Positions 25,025 to 33,059 of a stretch of 36,044 bases of DNA are shown one piece after another; positions within the stretch are counted from its first letter, which is position 1; each line of letters opens with the position of its first letter. A program made the position numbers and the translations under genes. Source of the stretch: Nitrososphaerales archaeon (GTDB lineage Archaea > Thermoproteota > Nitrososphaeria > Nitrososphaerales > CADDZS01); contig JASHPO010000027.1 in the NCBI GenBank assembly GCA_030038075.1, positions 1 to 36,044 of the forward strand, read 5' to 3'. The notes below the pieces were generated by a model. That model searched no databases. It worked only from the letters and a program-made list of their open reading frames with translations, and was not told where the DNA came from.

Positions 25025-25525
25025 GTGCTCTCTTACCGCATTCTCGACGACAGACATCCGAGGGTGGCAATTAAAGTCAAGGAATTGGAACGCATTTTTG
25101 GTCCGATTTTTCCTGAGCTCGATGAAGTCACGCTGCGAATTAGAATGAAGAAACTTCGGAGTGCTGTTGCTATGTACGATCATCGCTCGTTAAGAATCGA
25201 CATCGATCCCAGGCCGTTTGACCCGGACAAGAACGGACTTTTGCCTTCCGTTATAGCTCACGAAACGATGCACGCCGTCCAGTATATTGACAGGCGGATT
25301 CCGCACGGCGAAAGGTCATGCGACATTTTCATGCTCGCCAGACTACCTACAAATCTCTATCCAAAGCAAAGAGACTTTTACGTGAGCGTTCCGCAGAGTG
25401 TTCTTTCATCTTCGCCTGAAAGAATTAGGGAGACGGCTGCCAAAGCTCTAGAGTTGCGACGGAAGGGCTTGAGGAACTATATTGTTTGGTTTGAAGCAGA
25501 ACTCAAAAAATCAGCTACAGTCTAA
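25025..25525 (+). CDS. HExxH zinc metallopeptidase-like protein
   Basis: This 166-residue protein carries the zinc-binding motif HETMH in SVIAHETMHAVQYIDRR near residue 78-94. A candidate third ligand is the aspartate or the cysteine in GERSCDIFMLAR, about 20 residues later, as in several small zinc peptidase-like families. No signal peptide or membrane helix is present, so it should act in the cytoplasm. The GTG start at 25025 lies about 29 nt after an AT-rich element (GAATTAAGAGC), suggesting a leaderless transcript. It converges with the MOSC gene. Its substrate is unknown, and it may be a non-proteolytic zinc protein. Confidence 0.75.
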   Translation: MLSYRILDDRHPRVAIKVKELERIFGPIFPELDEVTLRIRMKKLRSAVAMYDHRSLRIDIDPRPFDPDKNGLLPSVIAHETMHAVQYIDRRIPHGERSCDIFMLARLPTNLYPKQRDFYVSVPQSVLSSSPERIRETAAKALELRRKGLRNYIVWFEAELKKSATV

Positions 25526-25541
25526 CCTACGAATCAAGCCT

Positions 25542-26276
25542 TCAGACAAGGACTACTCTATCACCAAGTCTGACGGTACCCGTTTCTTCCACTTCTGCGT
25601 AGACTCCAGTTCTACCTTTATGCCTCTTTTGGATCGTTTCCAGCACGACGGGAGAAGCTACAGACGTTTCGGGGTCAAGCGTCGGTATAACGCATCTCGA
25701 ATCTTTCTTGACAATCCTTATCCTTACGCGTTCGCCAATTTGCAAGGTTTTCTCGAGGAGTTCGTCCTCGTAGAAAGGTTGGTCGTTGCTCCAGTCCGCG
25801 TAGAAATTTGCGCGAAACCTTTCGTGTGCCAGATAATCGAGTTTTGTCTCCTTCTCGAGTTGGCGGACAGTTTGCATAGACAACAGGGAAATGGGCCGCG
25901 CATCGAAACAACCTCTGCTGGAGTGTTTCATCGAAATCTCATAGCCGTATTTAGCTTCCAGGTACTCTTCAAAGCTCTTGTCAACTACTGAATACTCCCG
26001 CCCGTCTGGACAAATTACGACTACGCCTGGAAGACCTGCTTTGTTGTGCGCGGCAAATCTTGGTTTGTGCAGCAAGAATTCAGGAGCCTGCCGCGCGGTC
26101 ATCCAATGAAATGAATTTCCTTTGAGCTTGTCATCGACAAATGCGTAGATCCTGTCTCCAACAATTCCGCTGATTTCAATTGTAGCTTCGTTGAGATCTT
26201 CCCCCATCATCGACTTTACAGGATACCTGCGGATGAATTTGATCTGACCGATTTCTTCCATGGACTTGGAAACCAT
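25542..26276 (-). CDS. MOSC-domain protein (molybdenum cofactor sulfurase-like)
   Basis: This 244-residue protein has the MOSC N-terminal beta-barrel (FIRRYPVKSMMGEDL at 14-28, with GIVGDRIYAFVD) and a C-terminal MOSC domain ending in the conserved cysteine C195 in DSRCVIPTLDPET, which coordinates or transfers sulfur to the molybdenum cofactor in relatives such as YiiM, YcbX and mARC. It may therefore reduce N-hydroxylated compounds or handle sulfur. It lies 12 nt after tatC on the same strand, so the two are probably co-transcribed; Tat transport is used by many molybdoenzymes, which makes the pairing suggestive. No redox partner domain is fused to it. Confidence 0.88.
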   Translation of the reverse strand: MVSKSMEEIGQIKFIRRYPVKSMMGEDLNEATIEISGIVGDRIYAFVDDKLKGNSFHWMTARQAPEFLLHKPRFAAHNKAGLPGVVVICPDGREYSVVDKSFEEYLEAKYGYEISMKHSSRGCFDARPISLLSMQTVRQLEKETKLDYLAHERFRANFYADWSNDQPFYEDELLEKTLQIGERVRIRIVKKDSRCVIPTLDPETSVASPVVLETIQKRHKGRTGVYAEVEETGTVRLGDRVVLV

Positions 26277-26288
26277 GGATGATCAGAT

Positions 26289-27137
26289 TTACCTCGGAAT
26301 TACTTGCGTCGCCGAAGCTTTCAACCTGTTTTTCTCGATTCTCTTGGCGTAGTAGACGGTAATCTCGTAAAGAATGTACACTGGAATAATGATCGGAATG
26401 CTGCTGATGAAGGTTGGGTCAGGGTTGACTAATCCCACCGCCAGGGCAACTAGAATGTAGACCCATTTTCGAACACTGGAAAGCTGTTTTGCAGTGATGA
26501 CCTTGAGCTCCACCAGAGGTATGATGAACACAGGAAAAGTGAAGCCCAGTCCAGTGACAACTGGCACGAGAATGAGCAGGTTGACGAAGTCGCCAACAGA
26601 CACTAAGGGGTCGAGCTGGAAGGCTTTGTAGAATATCAGGAGTATCCTCATTATTGTCGGGAATATGACGACGAGCCCGAAGATTCCGCCGATCGTGAAT
26701 AGCGCGGCGAAGGGCAGGACGTATTTTGAAACTGCCTTCTTTTCCCTCAAGTATAGTCCGGGAGCGACGAACCCGTAAATCTGTCCGAATATGATCGGCA
26801 AAGTTATTACAATCGCCAGTGCTAGTGAAAGGTTGATGAAAACCGAAACCGGCGTGGTCAACCCCTGCGCGTAGAACAAAAACCCTTTAGCGGTTCTGTT
26901 TTCCGCATACTTTAGCGCGCTGATCAAAAGAAAATTGTAACCGAAGAGGGCACTCTTTCCGCCGAAGGGTTGCAATGGATCCGGTAGAGAAGAAACGACA
27001 GCGAAGGCAATTATGAAAGCATACAGGCATTTCTTGAGCCTGTTTGCGAGCTCGGCGAGATGGTCGAAGATGGACATTCTCGTGCCATTAATGGTGGCTT
27101 CCTCATCCTCCCTCCTCACTGATGCCGGCTCAGTCAC
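26289..27137 (-). CDS. tatC: Twin-arginine translocase subunit TatC
   Basis: TatC recognises twin-arginine signal peptides and is the core receptor of the folded-protein export system. The 282-residue protein has the conserved N-terminal helix motif SIFDHLAELANRLKKC, the first periplasmic loop, GQIYGFVAPGLYLREKK before the third helix, and about six membrane segments with the family's proline pattern near the end (GLVNPDP). The N-terminal 20 residues are charged and cytoplasmic. It starts with GTG at 27137 and is 12 nt upstream of the MOSC gene. No tatA gene lies beside it, so TatA must be encoded elsewhere. Confidence 0.94.
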   Translation of the reverse strand: MTEPASVRREDEEATINGTRMSIFDHLAELANRLKKCLYAFIIAFAVVSSLPDPLQPFGGKSALFGYNFLLISALKYAENRTAKGFLFYAQGLTTPVSVFINLSLALAIVITLPIIFGQIYGFVAPGLYLREKKAVSKYVLPFAALFTIGGIFGLVVIFPTIMRILLIFYKAFQLDPLVSVGDFVNLLILVPVVTGLGFTFPVFIIPLVELKVITAKQLSSVRKWVYILVALAVGLVNPDPTFISSIPIIIPVYILYEITVYYAKRIEKNRLKASATQVIPR

Positions 27138-27197
27138 GGGAACTCGTCCCTACTTAGTTTCAATTTACTAGATTATAACTATACCCGCAAATGTGAC

Positions 27198-27968
27198 TCA
27201 GTATCCCGTCTTCAGAAGCCCGTAATAGTCGAAGACCATCACGCCGTCGCTGTTGCTCAAGGCGTACTGGTATTGCGAAGTATATTCCTGCTTTGTTGAG
27301 AGAGCGAGCGGTTCCACGCCTGCTACAATCCCGGAATGAATGTAGGATTGGTCTGTTGACGAGTATGTCTCCAGAACGAGTATATCGGGCTTTAAGGTAG
27401 TCGTAAAGTTTGTTGTTGTAATTGCCGTCTTGCCCTGCTTGTAATTTTGCTGCAGCGTCGCGAGAAGGTTACTCTGTGCGCTGTCGCTAAGAGTAGACAT
27501 GTCCAGATTTATTCCGTCCTCTCCCAGAGTGTAGATTGATGTGGGAATCAGCTGGCTAGAAGCTGTGAAGTAGAGCGAAAAATAGATCTTCAGATTTTCG
27601 AGATGCGCGGTGTTTACAAAATAGGTCAGATCGCTCTGCGAGAAAAGAAGGTCACCGCTGCGGTAAATCTGGAAAAAGACCGTGTTAAACCCGTTTGCCT
27701 TCGCGAAATTGAGAAAAGTCGTATAGTTTGAAGTATCCACTAGAGCGTTCCCCTGATCGACATAGAGTATTATCAGCTTTCCACTTTCTGTTCCAGTGAC
27801 CGAAGTGGTCGCAGTAGTAGAGGTCTTGCTCTTCTGGGTCAAGACAAGCGCTCCCGCAGAGATCAGAACAATTACTACGACAACTCCTATGATCACAGGC
27901 CAGGGACTTCGCTTTTTTGGCGGTGTGCCTTTTTTTGCCTTGTTTTTCGAGGCAACGCCTTTAGACAT
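27198..27968 (-). CDS. Type II membrane-anchored extracellular protein of unknown function
   Basis: This protein of about 256 residues has a basic cytoplasmic start (KNKAKKGTPPKKRSPW), one membrane helix (VIIGVVVVIVLISAGALVL), a Thr/Ser-rich linker and an outside domain of about 190 residues. The domain has alternating strands and helices (LIILYVDQGNAL; GFNTVFFQIYRSGDL; KIYFSLYFTAS; GVMVFDYYGLL), which resembles a TIM-barrel glycosidase-like fold, though I see no sure catalytic pair. A start at ATG 27968 lies about 28 nt after an AT-rich element, with TTG 27971 as the alternative. It may bind or cut surface glycans, but this is inference. Confidence 0.65.
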   Translation of the reverse strand: MSKGVASKNKAKKGTPPKKRSPWPVIIGVVVVIVLISAGALVLTQKSKTSTTATTSVTGTESGKLIILYVDQGNALVDTSNYTTFLNFAKANGFNTVFFQIYRSGDLLFSQSDLTYFVNTAHLENLKIYFSLYFTASSQLIPTSIYTLGEDGINLDMSTLSDSAQSNLLATLQQNYKQGKTAITTTNFTTTLKPDILVLETYSSTDQSYIHSGIVAGVEPLALSTKQEYTSQYQYALSNSDGVMVFDYYGLLKTGY

Positions 27969-28051
27969 CAACTTGTAAGATTCTTTTTATCGAATTTAAG
28001 TGACTCTCAACAGAAGCTGTGATATAGATGATTTGAGGGTGTCTATCTGAC

Positions 28052-28549
28052 TTGAGATTCCCGAGGAGCGCGTTTTCCAGCACCCTTTTCACGGCCTTGA
28101 TCGTGGGAAGCTTCGTTGGTGTAGTTATCACGGCTCTCGTTGTGACAAATTATTTGCCTGCGTCACCTCAAAGTACAACTTTGAGCTTTCAGGAGCTCGC
28201 GCTGTATAGTGGACCTGCTTCGGTTCACTCGTACACCGTTACGTGCTCTGGAGACTCACTATTCACTCTTTATGCACAAAACCCAACACCAAATCCGATT
28301 TCAATACTTAGCGTGACAATTTCAGGCAACGGGGTCGTCAACGCAACCGCCTACGTTGCGGTGTCGAACAACTCATGTCTTACGCTCTCGGAAGCGGGAG
28401 TGTCCGTGCCGGCTGGCAGTGACTACCAGCTTATAGGCTACGTCAGTGCACCGCTTGCCCCCGCAGCAGCTTACAAGTGCGTCGTGCTGTTCAGCAACGG
28501 CCAGGTTCTGAACCAGTCATTGATTGCAGAGTTTACCGCTAGCTCGTAG
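28052..28549 (+). CDS. Membrane-anchored extracellular beta-rich protein
   Basis: This 165-residue protein starts with a short basic lead and a membrane helix (LFTALIVGSFVGVVITALVV), then a beta-rich outside domain with Asn/Thr-rich segments (NPISILSVTISGNGVVNAT) and three well-spaced cysteines (VTCSGDS, NNSCLTL, YKCVVLF) that could form a disulfide. It has the composition of an archaeal surface or pilin-associated protein, but no class III signal-peptide site was recognised. The TTG start lies about 28 nt after a TATA-like element (TGATATAGAT). It is divergent from the 27198-27968 gene, with both promoters in the short gap between. Confidence 0.65.
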   Translation: MRFPRSAFSSTLFTALIVGSFVGVVITALVVTNYLPASPQSTTLSFQELALYSGPASVHSYTVTCSGDSLFTLYAQNPTPNPISILSVTISGNGVVNATAYVAVSNNSCLTLSEAGVSVPAGSDYQLIGYVSAPLAPAAAYKCVVLFSNGQVLNQSLIAEFTASS

Positions 28550-28550
28550 A

Positions 28551-28919
28551 TCAGAGAGTTTCCAAAATTTTGCGAAGCTTCAGCGGATTTGCCTGAACGT
28601 GTCCAGTGAGTCTTGAGACTCCCCTGCCCAAAGTGAGTATCGGACTCCCTTTGTCGTAGAGGGTGAGCTTCCAACCGTTCTCTGAGAGACCTTTGGCTGT
28701 TGACTCTGAGCCCTTCACCAAGCCCACGACTCCTGTCTGACCTGCTTGGAGCTCGACAATCTTGGAAAGCTTGATTCCGCTCTCCTTGACTCCAGTCGCT
28801 TCAACATCCAAAGATCGTAATGCTGCATCTACCTTGAGAAGGGGAAGTCCCTGAATGCCGATCGTTAAAGTACCCGATTCGAACATCGACAACAAATCCA
28901 GCGGGTGAAAAGAGTTCAT
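28551..28919 (-). CDS. Conserved hypothetical protein
   Basis: This 122-residue protein has no membrane helix or recognised motif. The pattern suggests a mixed alpha/beta domain with repeated strands (TLTIGIQGLPLLKVDAAL; WKLTLYDKGSPILTLGRG) and a closing helix (NPLKLRKILETL). It converges with the surface protein gene at 28052-28549 with 1 nt between stops. A 32-residue membrane peptide gene lies only 13 nt upstream on the same strand, so the two probably share a transcript. I do not recognise the family; a function in lipid or polymer binding is only a guess and not claimed. Confidence 0.6.
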   Translation of the reverse strand: MNSFHPLDLLSMFESGTLTIGIQGLPLLKVDAALRSLDVEATGVKESGIKLSKIVELQAGQTGVVGLVKGSESTAKGLSENGWKLTLYDKGSPILTLGRGVSRLTGHVQANPLKLRKILETL

Positions 28920-28932
28920 TTACCATTTCACC

Positions 28933-29031
28933 CTAGAAGAATAGGAAGAACAAAATTATGACAACAATGATTATAGCTGCGATAGCAAGCAGGTGCGCTA
29001 TTCCCTGTCGTTGCGCTTTCACCTTTAGCAA
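28933..29031 (-). CDS. 32-residue single-helix membrane microprotein
   Basis: A short frame on the minus strand runs from TTG 29031 to the stop at 28933-28935 and encodes a basic head (LKVKAQRQGIAH) followed by an unbroken hydrophobic helix (LLAIAAIIIVVIILFFLFF). The charge pattern fits a peptide inserted with its N-terminus in the cytoplasm. A second in-frame TTG lies six bases upstream. It is 13 nt ahead of the hypothetical gene at 28551-28919. The function is unknown; helices of this type often regulate larger membrane proteins. Confidence 0.5.
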   Translation of the reverse strand: MLKVKAQRQGIAHLLAIAAIIIVVIILFFLFF

Positions 29032-29135
29032 ATGCAATACACCGTCTATTGCTCAGAAGGATTTCTTATATGTTATCATTCCGAATGCTATGTCTGTAGA
29101 GTGCCAGACGTGACGCTCTTCAGAATAGAAGCAAA

Positions 29136-29360
29136 ATGACAAATCGGCAAGAACTCATCGACGAGGGAGGTTCCTATTTATCAAAGACGAACAGGGTCGT
29201 GACCGGAAAGCACTTTCACAAAGGCAAGGGACTCGGACAGCCATGTCGTCTGTGCAATCAGCCGATTGAAAAATTTCCCTACCTTTCGCATCTAGTCGGT
29301 GGATCGAATCACACTCACTACTACCATCTCGCCTGCGCAAAGAAATTGCACATGCTCTGA
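29136..29360 (+). CDS. Small zinc-finger-like protein
   Basis: This 74-residue protein has a CRLC pair (C37, C40) and later a histidine-rich run with a final cysteine (HTHYYHLACAKKL), a spacing that fits a treble-clef or RING-like zinc site. The N-terminal part is basic with glycines (TGKHFHKGKGLGQPC). No start codon occurs upstream in this frame before a stop, so ATG 29136 is firm. A TATA-like element (TTCTTATATG) lies about 75 nt earlier, so the transcript may have a leader. Similar short proteins occur in Nitrososphaerota, with unknown function; nucleic-acid binding is plausible. Confidence 0.7.
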   Translation: MTNRQELIDEGGSYLSKTNRVVTGKHFHKGKGLGQPCRLCNQPIEKFPYLSHLVGGSNHTHYYHLACAKKLHML

Positions 29361-29401
29361 AACTGAAAATTTATTTTCTGAAGCGGAGAATTGAGTACAG
29401 C

Positions 29402-30232
29402 TTGGCAACCGCTGAATTTGATCAGATAGCCGACGCCTACGACGAAACTAGAAGGGCGCTCGATAAACAGACGCTCGACGGAATAAACGAAATGCTCGCT
29501 CGCCACAAATGCCATTCGATCCTTGAGATAGGTGTTGGCACGGGCCGAGTCTCCCTTCCGCTTTCCAGAAACGGTTACGAAATGACTGGCGTGGACATTT
29601 CGAGACGGATGATGGAAAAGGCGAAGCTCAAGGGTCTCAGATCGCTCATCCTCGCAAACGGGATCGAAGTGCCATTCAAAAATGGTAGCTTTGAAGCGAC
29701 GATTATGGCTCACGTCTTCCACCTCCTTGAAGACCCTCTCTCCGTGATGCGTGAGGCGGCGAGAGTTAGCCGCGTTGGAGTGTTTGCCCTGGTCAGGAAG
29801 CGAGAGGGTAATCGGCCGTGGTCCTCTTTCTTCGGTAGAGATGATTTTGCTGCTGGCGAAGGTAATGTTGACGAAACTACGAAGAATATCGTGGAGGAGC
29901 GACGTGAGCGTTTCAGGAAAATAGCCGAAAAATACGGGTGGAGTCGGGACTCTGCAAGGCACTATCGCAACTGGAAAAAAGAGTCCGAGATTCTAGAAAC
30001 TCATCCTCCCGACGATCTAAAGGTTGCGAGCGATGTAGTCATAAACGACAGCCTCGAAGAGAGGATTTCTCGTTTCGAGAAGGCCGCGCATGTATTCGTC
30101 TTGCGCATGCCCGAAGAGATGAGAAAAGAGATCGTAAGTGAAATGCGCGCGAGCCCACCTCAATGGCAAGCCCAGCCTAGACATGAAATCTATGAAATCG
30201 CAATGTGGAAATCGGACGGACTCTTGCGTTGA
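29402..30232 (+). CDS. SAM-dependent methyltransferase (class I)
   Basis: This 276-residue enzyme has the Rossmann methyltransferase motifs: motif I LEIGVGTGRVSLPL near residue 41-54, the acidic residue after strand 2 in GVDISRRMMEKA, motif III ANGIEVPFKNGSFEA and motif IV HVFHLLEDPL. A charged helical C-terminal extension of about 120 residues (many Arg, Glu and Lys) may bind the substrate. The TTG start at 29402 lies 30 nt after a TATA-like element (AAAATTTATTTT). The substrate is unknown; the absence of a membrane helix and the general motif set do not distinguish small-molecule from nucleic-acid targets. Confidence 0.85.
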   Translation: MATAEFDQIADAYDETRRALDKQTLDGINEMLARHKCHSILEIGVGTGRVSLPLSRNGYEMTGVDISRRMMEKAKLKGLRSLILANGIEVPFKNGSFEATIMAHVFHLLEDPLSVMREAARVSRVGVFALVRKREGNRPWSSFFGRDDFAAGEGNVDETTKNIVEERRERFRKIAEKYGWSRDSARHYRNWKKESEILETHPPDDLKVASDVVINDSLEERISRFEKAAHVFVLRMPEEMRKEIVSEMRASPPQWQAQPRHEIYEIAMWKSDGLLR

Positions 30233-30237
30233 GCGGT

Positions 30238-30387
30238 TCACTTTTCTTTAGATTGGCTGGCTTCCATCGAACCTTCATTGGTCTGCTTTTCGGGAGCAGA
30301 GAGAATTCCGACAAGACAGATTATCGCAGCTAGTCCGAAAAATCCGAAGAATAGCACGAAAGCAGTTCCGACAGAGCTATAAGACAA
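30238..30387 (-). CDS. 49-residue single-helix membrane microprotein
   Basis: A minus-strand frame from TTG 30387 to the stop at 30238-30240 encodes a short head (SYSSVG), a membrane helix (FVLFFGFFGLAAIICLVGIL) and a polar tail with Gln, Glu and Lys (APEKQTNEGSMEASQSKEK). The composition is that of a genuine small membrane protein, and an AT-rich element (GATTTTTATCAT on the minus strand) lies about 34 nt upstream. It converges with the methyltransferase gene. The function is unknown. Confidence 0.5.
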   Translation of the reverse strand: MSYSSVGTAFVLFFGFFGLAAIICLVGILSAPEKQTNEGSMEASQSKEK

Positions 30388-30466
30388 GCCTACCACTTAT
30401 TGGCTGGACGCGATCATGATAAAAATCAATTGGATACGAAAGCAAAACATCACTTTTGTTATTGCT

Positions 30467-30475
30467 AGGAGGTGA
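30467..30475 (+). promoter_or_regulatory. Strong Shine-Dalgarno sequence deciding the 30480 start
   Basis: AGGAGGTGA is a near-complete match to the anti-Shine-Dalgarno of 16S rRNA, with GGAGG ending 7 nt before ATG 30480. It fixes the start and excludes the upstream in-frame TTG at 30456. Most genes here instead look leaderless, so this transcript is of a different kind. Confidence 0.75.
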
Positions 30476-30479
30476 ATAT

Positions 30480-30686
30480 ATGACAGGATTCACGACCGAG
30501 TCGCCCAACAAGAAATTCGTCATTCTGGCAGAGTCGGGGAAATGCGAGGGCCTGCTGCAGGCGTTGGAAGTTAGGAAGGCCGCCGGCTATCGCATAGTTC
30601 AGTGCTGGGGATCGGGAGGCGGACAGGGGTTTCTTGGTCAACCGAGCAACATCATGACCTATGTGCTGCTTGAGAAGGTCGATTAG
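30480..30686 (+). CDS. 68-residue small soluble protein
   Basis: This protein of 68 residues starts at an ATG with an excellent Shine-Dalgarno match upstream. It has a compact pattern with strands and a helix (KKFVILAESGKCEGLLQALEV), a glycine-rich loop (WGSGGGQGFLGQPSN) and a final strand (IMTYVLLEKVD). Two cysteines are present. I do not recognise the family; the loop could bind a nucleotide or phosphate but no Walker motif is complete. It precedes the gene at 30735 by about 50 nt on the same strand. Confidence 0.65.
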   Translation: MTGFTTESPNKKFVILAESGKCEGLLQALEVRKAAGYRIVQCWGSGGGQGFLGQPSNIMTYVLLEKVD

Positions 30687-30734
30687 CATTTGGCGGAATA
30701 ATCAAAAATAGCGAAGTGTCAAGCCTGAATCACC

Positions 30735-31376
30735 ATGCCGTATATTTCGTCAGAAGACAGGCCGCCTATCGATAAGAAAGTGCAAGCTCTTGCTGGTGAG
30801 CTCTCTTCGAAGCTGATGAATGAGATGAACAGGGACACCGAGCTATCGCTCTGCTACAAAGAGTCTATCCTGACCATAGCCAAGTTGCTTCACAGCATGC
30901 AGCAAGGGGACAAGGAGAATCTACAAGGCAGGGAGGCGGAGCTCGCGCAAGAGATATTCAATGGCGCACAAAGGCACGGCTACCGCGGCGCCTGGCTCGG
31001 GGCGTTGGACTATGCCCTAACTAGGTTGATTCAGGTCGTTCCGGCGATGATGGTCGATAAAGGGGCATGGAAGGAAGACTTCAGATTTTGGATCTACGCG
31101 CAGACCGTCGGCGCGCTCCAGAGAGCTGCCATCACGATACACCTCGAGGGGAAAGACGACTGGGTAACCGATGGCTTGATCGGCGTCGTGATGGATGTCA
31201 AGGACGAGTACAAAAGAAGGGTGAACAGCGCATACGAAGCGAGCCAGATCGTAAAGTCAGGAGACTGCTACACGACGCACTATCGAACTGAGGTCGTGGA
31301 AGTCAAGAGTGAAGGCAAAAGGATTGGATACCAAGAGATCATGAAGGACTTTAGTTCGAAACAGGATCGTGATTAG
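30735..31376 (+). CDS. Conserved hypothetical protein with MPYI-EDR start
   Basis: This 213-residue protein begins MPYISSEDRP, a start also seen in a family of uncharacterised prokaryotic and phage proteins (I think DUF6899, not verified). The core is helical with GALDYALTRLIQVVPAM, RFWIYAQTVGALQRAAIT and DEYKRRVNSAYEAS, and a charged C-terminus. No catalytic motif is clear. It starts with ATG at 30735, with an AT-rich element about 33 nt upstream. The end is 20 nt from the convergent NfeD-like gene. I cannot assign a function. Confidence 0.62.
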   Translation: MPYISSEDRPPIDKKVQALAGELSSKLMNEMNRDTELSLCYKESILTIAKLLHSMQQGDKENLQGREAELAQEIFNGAQRHGYRGAWLGALDYALTRLIQVVPAMMVDKGAWKEDFRFWIYAQTVGALQRAAITIHLEGKDDWVTDGLIGVVMDVKDEYKRRVNSAYEASQIVKSGDCYTTHYRTEVVEVKSEGKRIGYQEIMKDFSSKQDRD

Positions 31377-31395
31377 GAATTTACTTCTGTGGGAA

Positions 31396-31716
31396 CTAGA
31401 CCTCCCGCAACACGTTACTTCGATCGACTATCAAAGTAATGTCATCAACCCTGTTTACTACAATCTCGTCTCCTTTTTTGAGATGATCGCTTGGATTTTT
31501 GAGCCGAGCCCTCCAAATCACCCCGTTGATATTTACTTCGCCCATTGGCGATATTGTTTCACTGGACACCAAACCTCTGGCCCCGACCAGCGACTCGGCG
31601 CCGGTGACTGGTTTCTTCTTGAGAACCGTTGAGGCATACCATGCGTAAAAGCCGAAAACTACGACTACGACCGCGATCAGAAAAACTTCGAGAAGGTTTA
31701 CCATTCCTTCAACCAC
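31396..31716 (-). CDS. NfeD-like membrane protein (C-terminal OB-fold domain)
   Basis: This 106-residue protein has one membrane helix (LLEVFLIAVVVVVFGFYAW) and then an NfeD-type OB-fold domain: LVGARGLVSSETISPMGEVNINGVIW followed by KKGDEIVVNRVDDITLIV. In other prokaryotes NfeD partners stomatin-like proteins in membrane organisation, but no stomatin gene is visible here. It is a short form lacking the serine-protease-like part. The GTG start at 31716 lies about 26 nt after a TATA-like element (CTTAAATAAC on the minus strand), fitting a leaderless transcript; ATG 31704 is the alternative. Confidence 0.82.
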   Translation of the reverse strand: MVEGMVNLLEVFLIAVVVVVFGFYAWYASTVLKKKPVTGAESLVGARGLVSSETISPMGEVNINGVIWRARLKNPSDHLKKGDEIVVNRVDDITLIVDRSNVLREV

Positions 31717-31856
31717 CTAATTCTGAGATGCTTTTGTTATTTAAGCGACGCACAGAATTCTCAAAACTGGTAATCCTAGCGGCGCACATAAAGCTCTTCG
31801 ACCATTCCGCGATCGGCTTAAAATAAGGCTTGTAGGTACTACTCAGGTTAATTGTC

Positions 31857-32135
31857 TTGGTAATGTCGGTCTATCTCTGTGTAATCAAAGAAGAAATGTT
31901 AGTTTTCAAGAAATATCTTGGCCAGTCCGCCACATCCGATTCAATTCGCAGCTTGCAACGGCGTGGAGAATTGGTGCCGATTGATTCGTGGTCCGAAGTT
32001 GGATTAAGCTATGAAAAATACGAAACGGATGCATTAAACCATAACTGGAACAAGATAGTGAAGGCCCCAGATGGACTTCAGCGCCTAGATAGAGTTCCCA
32101 CGGAAGGTACGTGGGGAATTTTTTACGAAGATTGA
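31857..32135 (+). CDS. Hypothetical protein
   Basis: This frame of 92 residues (TTG 31857; ATG 31863 is an alternative) lies about 35 nt after a TATA-like element (CTTAAAATAAGG). It predicts a small soluble protein with patches such as VYLCVIKEEMLVFKKYL, then a Trp-rich end (NHNWNKIVKAPDG, TEGTWGIFYED). No family was recognised. It is a stand-alone gene between divergent or convergent neighbours and uses ordinary codons. The call is moderate because support comes only from promoter and length. Confidence 0.45.
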   Translation: MVMSVYLCVIKEEMLVFKKYLGQSATSDSIRSLQRRGELVPIDSWSEVGLSYEKYETDALNHNWNKIVKAPDGLQRLDRVPTEGTWGIFYED

Positions 32136-32189
32136 AAACCTCGACTTGTGTTTGGGACAGGGAGCATTGCATCAAATTTCAGAGAGGCT

Positions 32190-32879
32190 TCAAGGTAAAC
32201 TATCATTGTCCACATCACTTGCATTGTCCTGGGAGGATTTCTGTGGATTTTGCTCGGTGGTCTCTTTCGGATTGTATTTCTTCAGCTTACCTTCCAAGAA
32301 CTGACTCAAGCTCTGGCCAAGCTGGCTGTTTGTTGGATTTCCTGAAATTATGATAGATCGCCTTTGCCCTGCAGCGGAGAGAACAATTCTTGGTCTCCTT
32401 CCCGTACGAGAGTCGTAAAGCGTCAGGTCGGAATACGCGATATCGGAATCCCCGCCGATTGTCTTGTGTATCCGTAGCGAACTGTCGAAGAATTCGTACT
32501 TTCTCGGCGAAAACAGTGCAGGTACGAATGCTATCAGAAAGAAGAATGCGAGATAGCCTATTGCGTAAAGGCTAAGGGTGAACAATCCGATGGCAGCCAC
32601 AAAAGCAAGGTAAATAATTGAAGGGACGACGGAAGCAATTAAAGATCTTGAAACTACGAAGAGTGGAGAGTCGCTCGACATCGAAGGCGTGGAGTCCGGA
32701 AGCGCCGAAGGCGGATTGGTTTCAGACGAAGTCGCAACATTGTAGACTGTCGGTTCTTGAGGGGTTTGCAGCGGCGCAGAGAAACTCGGAGTATCCGCTC
32801 CAGTCGTGCCGAAATCTTCAAACAGGTATCCACAATACTTGCAAGACTGGGCGTTCTGGTCGTTCTGAGTGCCACACAT
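32190..32879 (-). CDS. Zinc-ribbon membrane protein with PH-like tail
   Basis: This protein of about 229 residues has an N-terminal zinc-ribbon half, a Ser/Pro/Thr-rich linker, two hydrophobic segments (SLIASVVPSIIYLAFVAAIG; YLAFFFLIAFVPALF), and a soluble part with a PH-like pattern (DSSLRIHKTIGGDSDIAYSDL and RRSIIISGNPTN). The ribbon needs CPMC plus CKYC, but the first cysteine of the pair lies at codon -2 relative to ATG 32879 and there is no ATG, GTG or TTG before it until an upstream TAA. The start is therefore uncertain; the open frame could begin at ATC 32906 or the gene may be damaged near the run of A bases at 32887-32893. Confidence 0.7.
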   Translation of the reverse strand: MCGTQNDQNAQSCKYCGYLFEDFGTTGADTPSFSAPLQTPQEPTVYNVATSSETNPPSALPDSTPSMSSDSPLFVVSRSLIASVVPSIIYLAFVAAIGLFTLSLYAIGYLAFFFLIAFVPALFSPRKYEFFDSSLRIHKTIGGDSDIAYSDLTLYDSRTGRRPRIVLSAAGQRRSIIISGNPTNSQLGQSLSQFLEGKLKKYNPKETTEQNPQKSSQDNASDVDNDSLP

Positions 32880-33059
32880 CGGGCATTTTTTTGTTGAGGC
32901 CGTGATTTACCCTGACTAAGTAATGGCGTGATAGAGCGTTTAAGTCTTCAGCGTTTGTCAGGTCACCGGTGGTTCTAGACTAGCGTCTGTTCCTCGCCCT
33001 AGGCTCCCTCTCTCTCAGCATACAAAGTCATACAATCCTGAGCCTCGAGTCTCGGCTCG

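Noticed and set aside
28971-29100. Tiny ATG frames before the zinc-finger-like gene
   Set aside because: They stop after four to eight codons and show no coding pattern.
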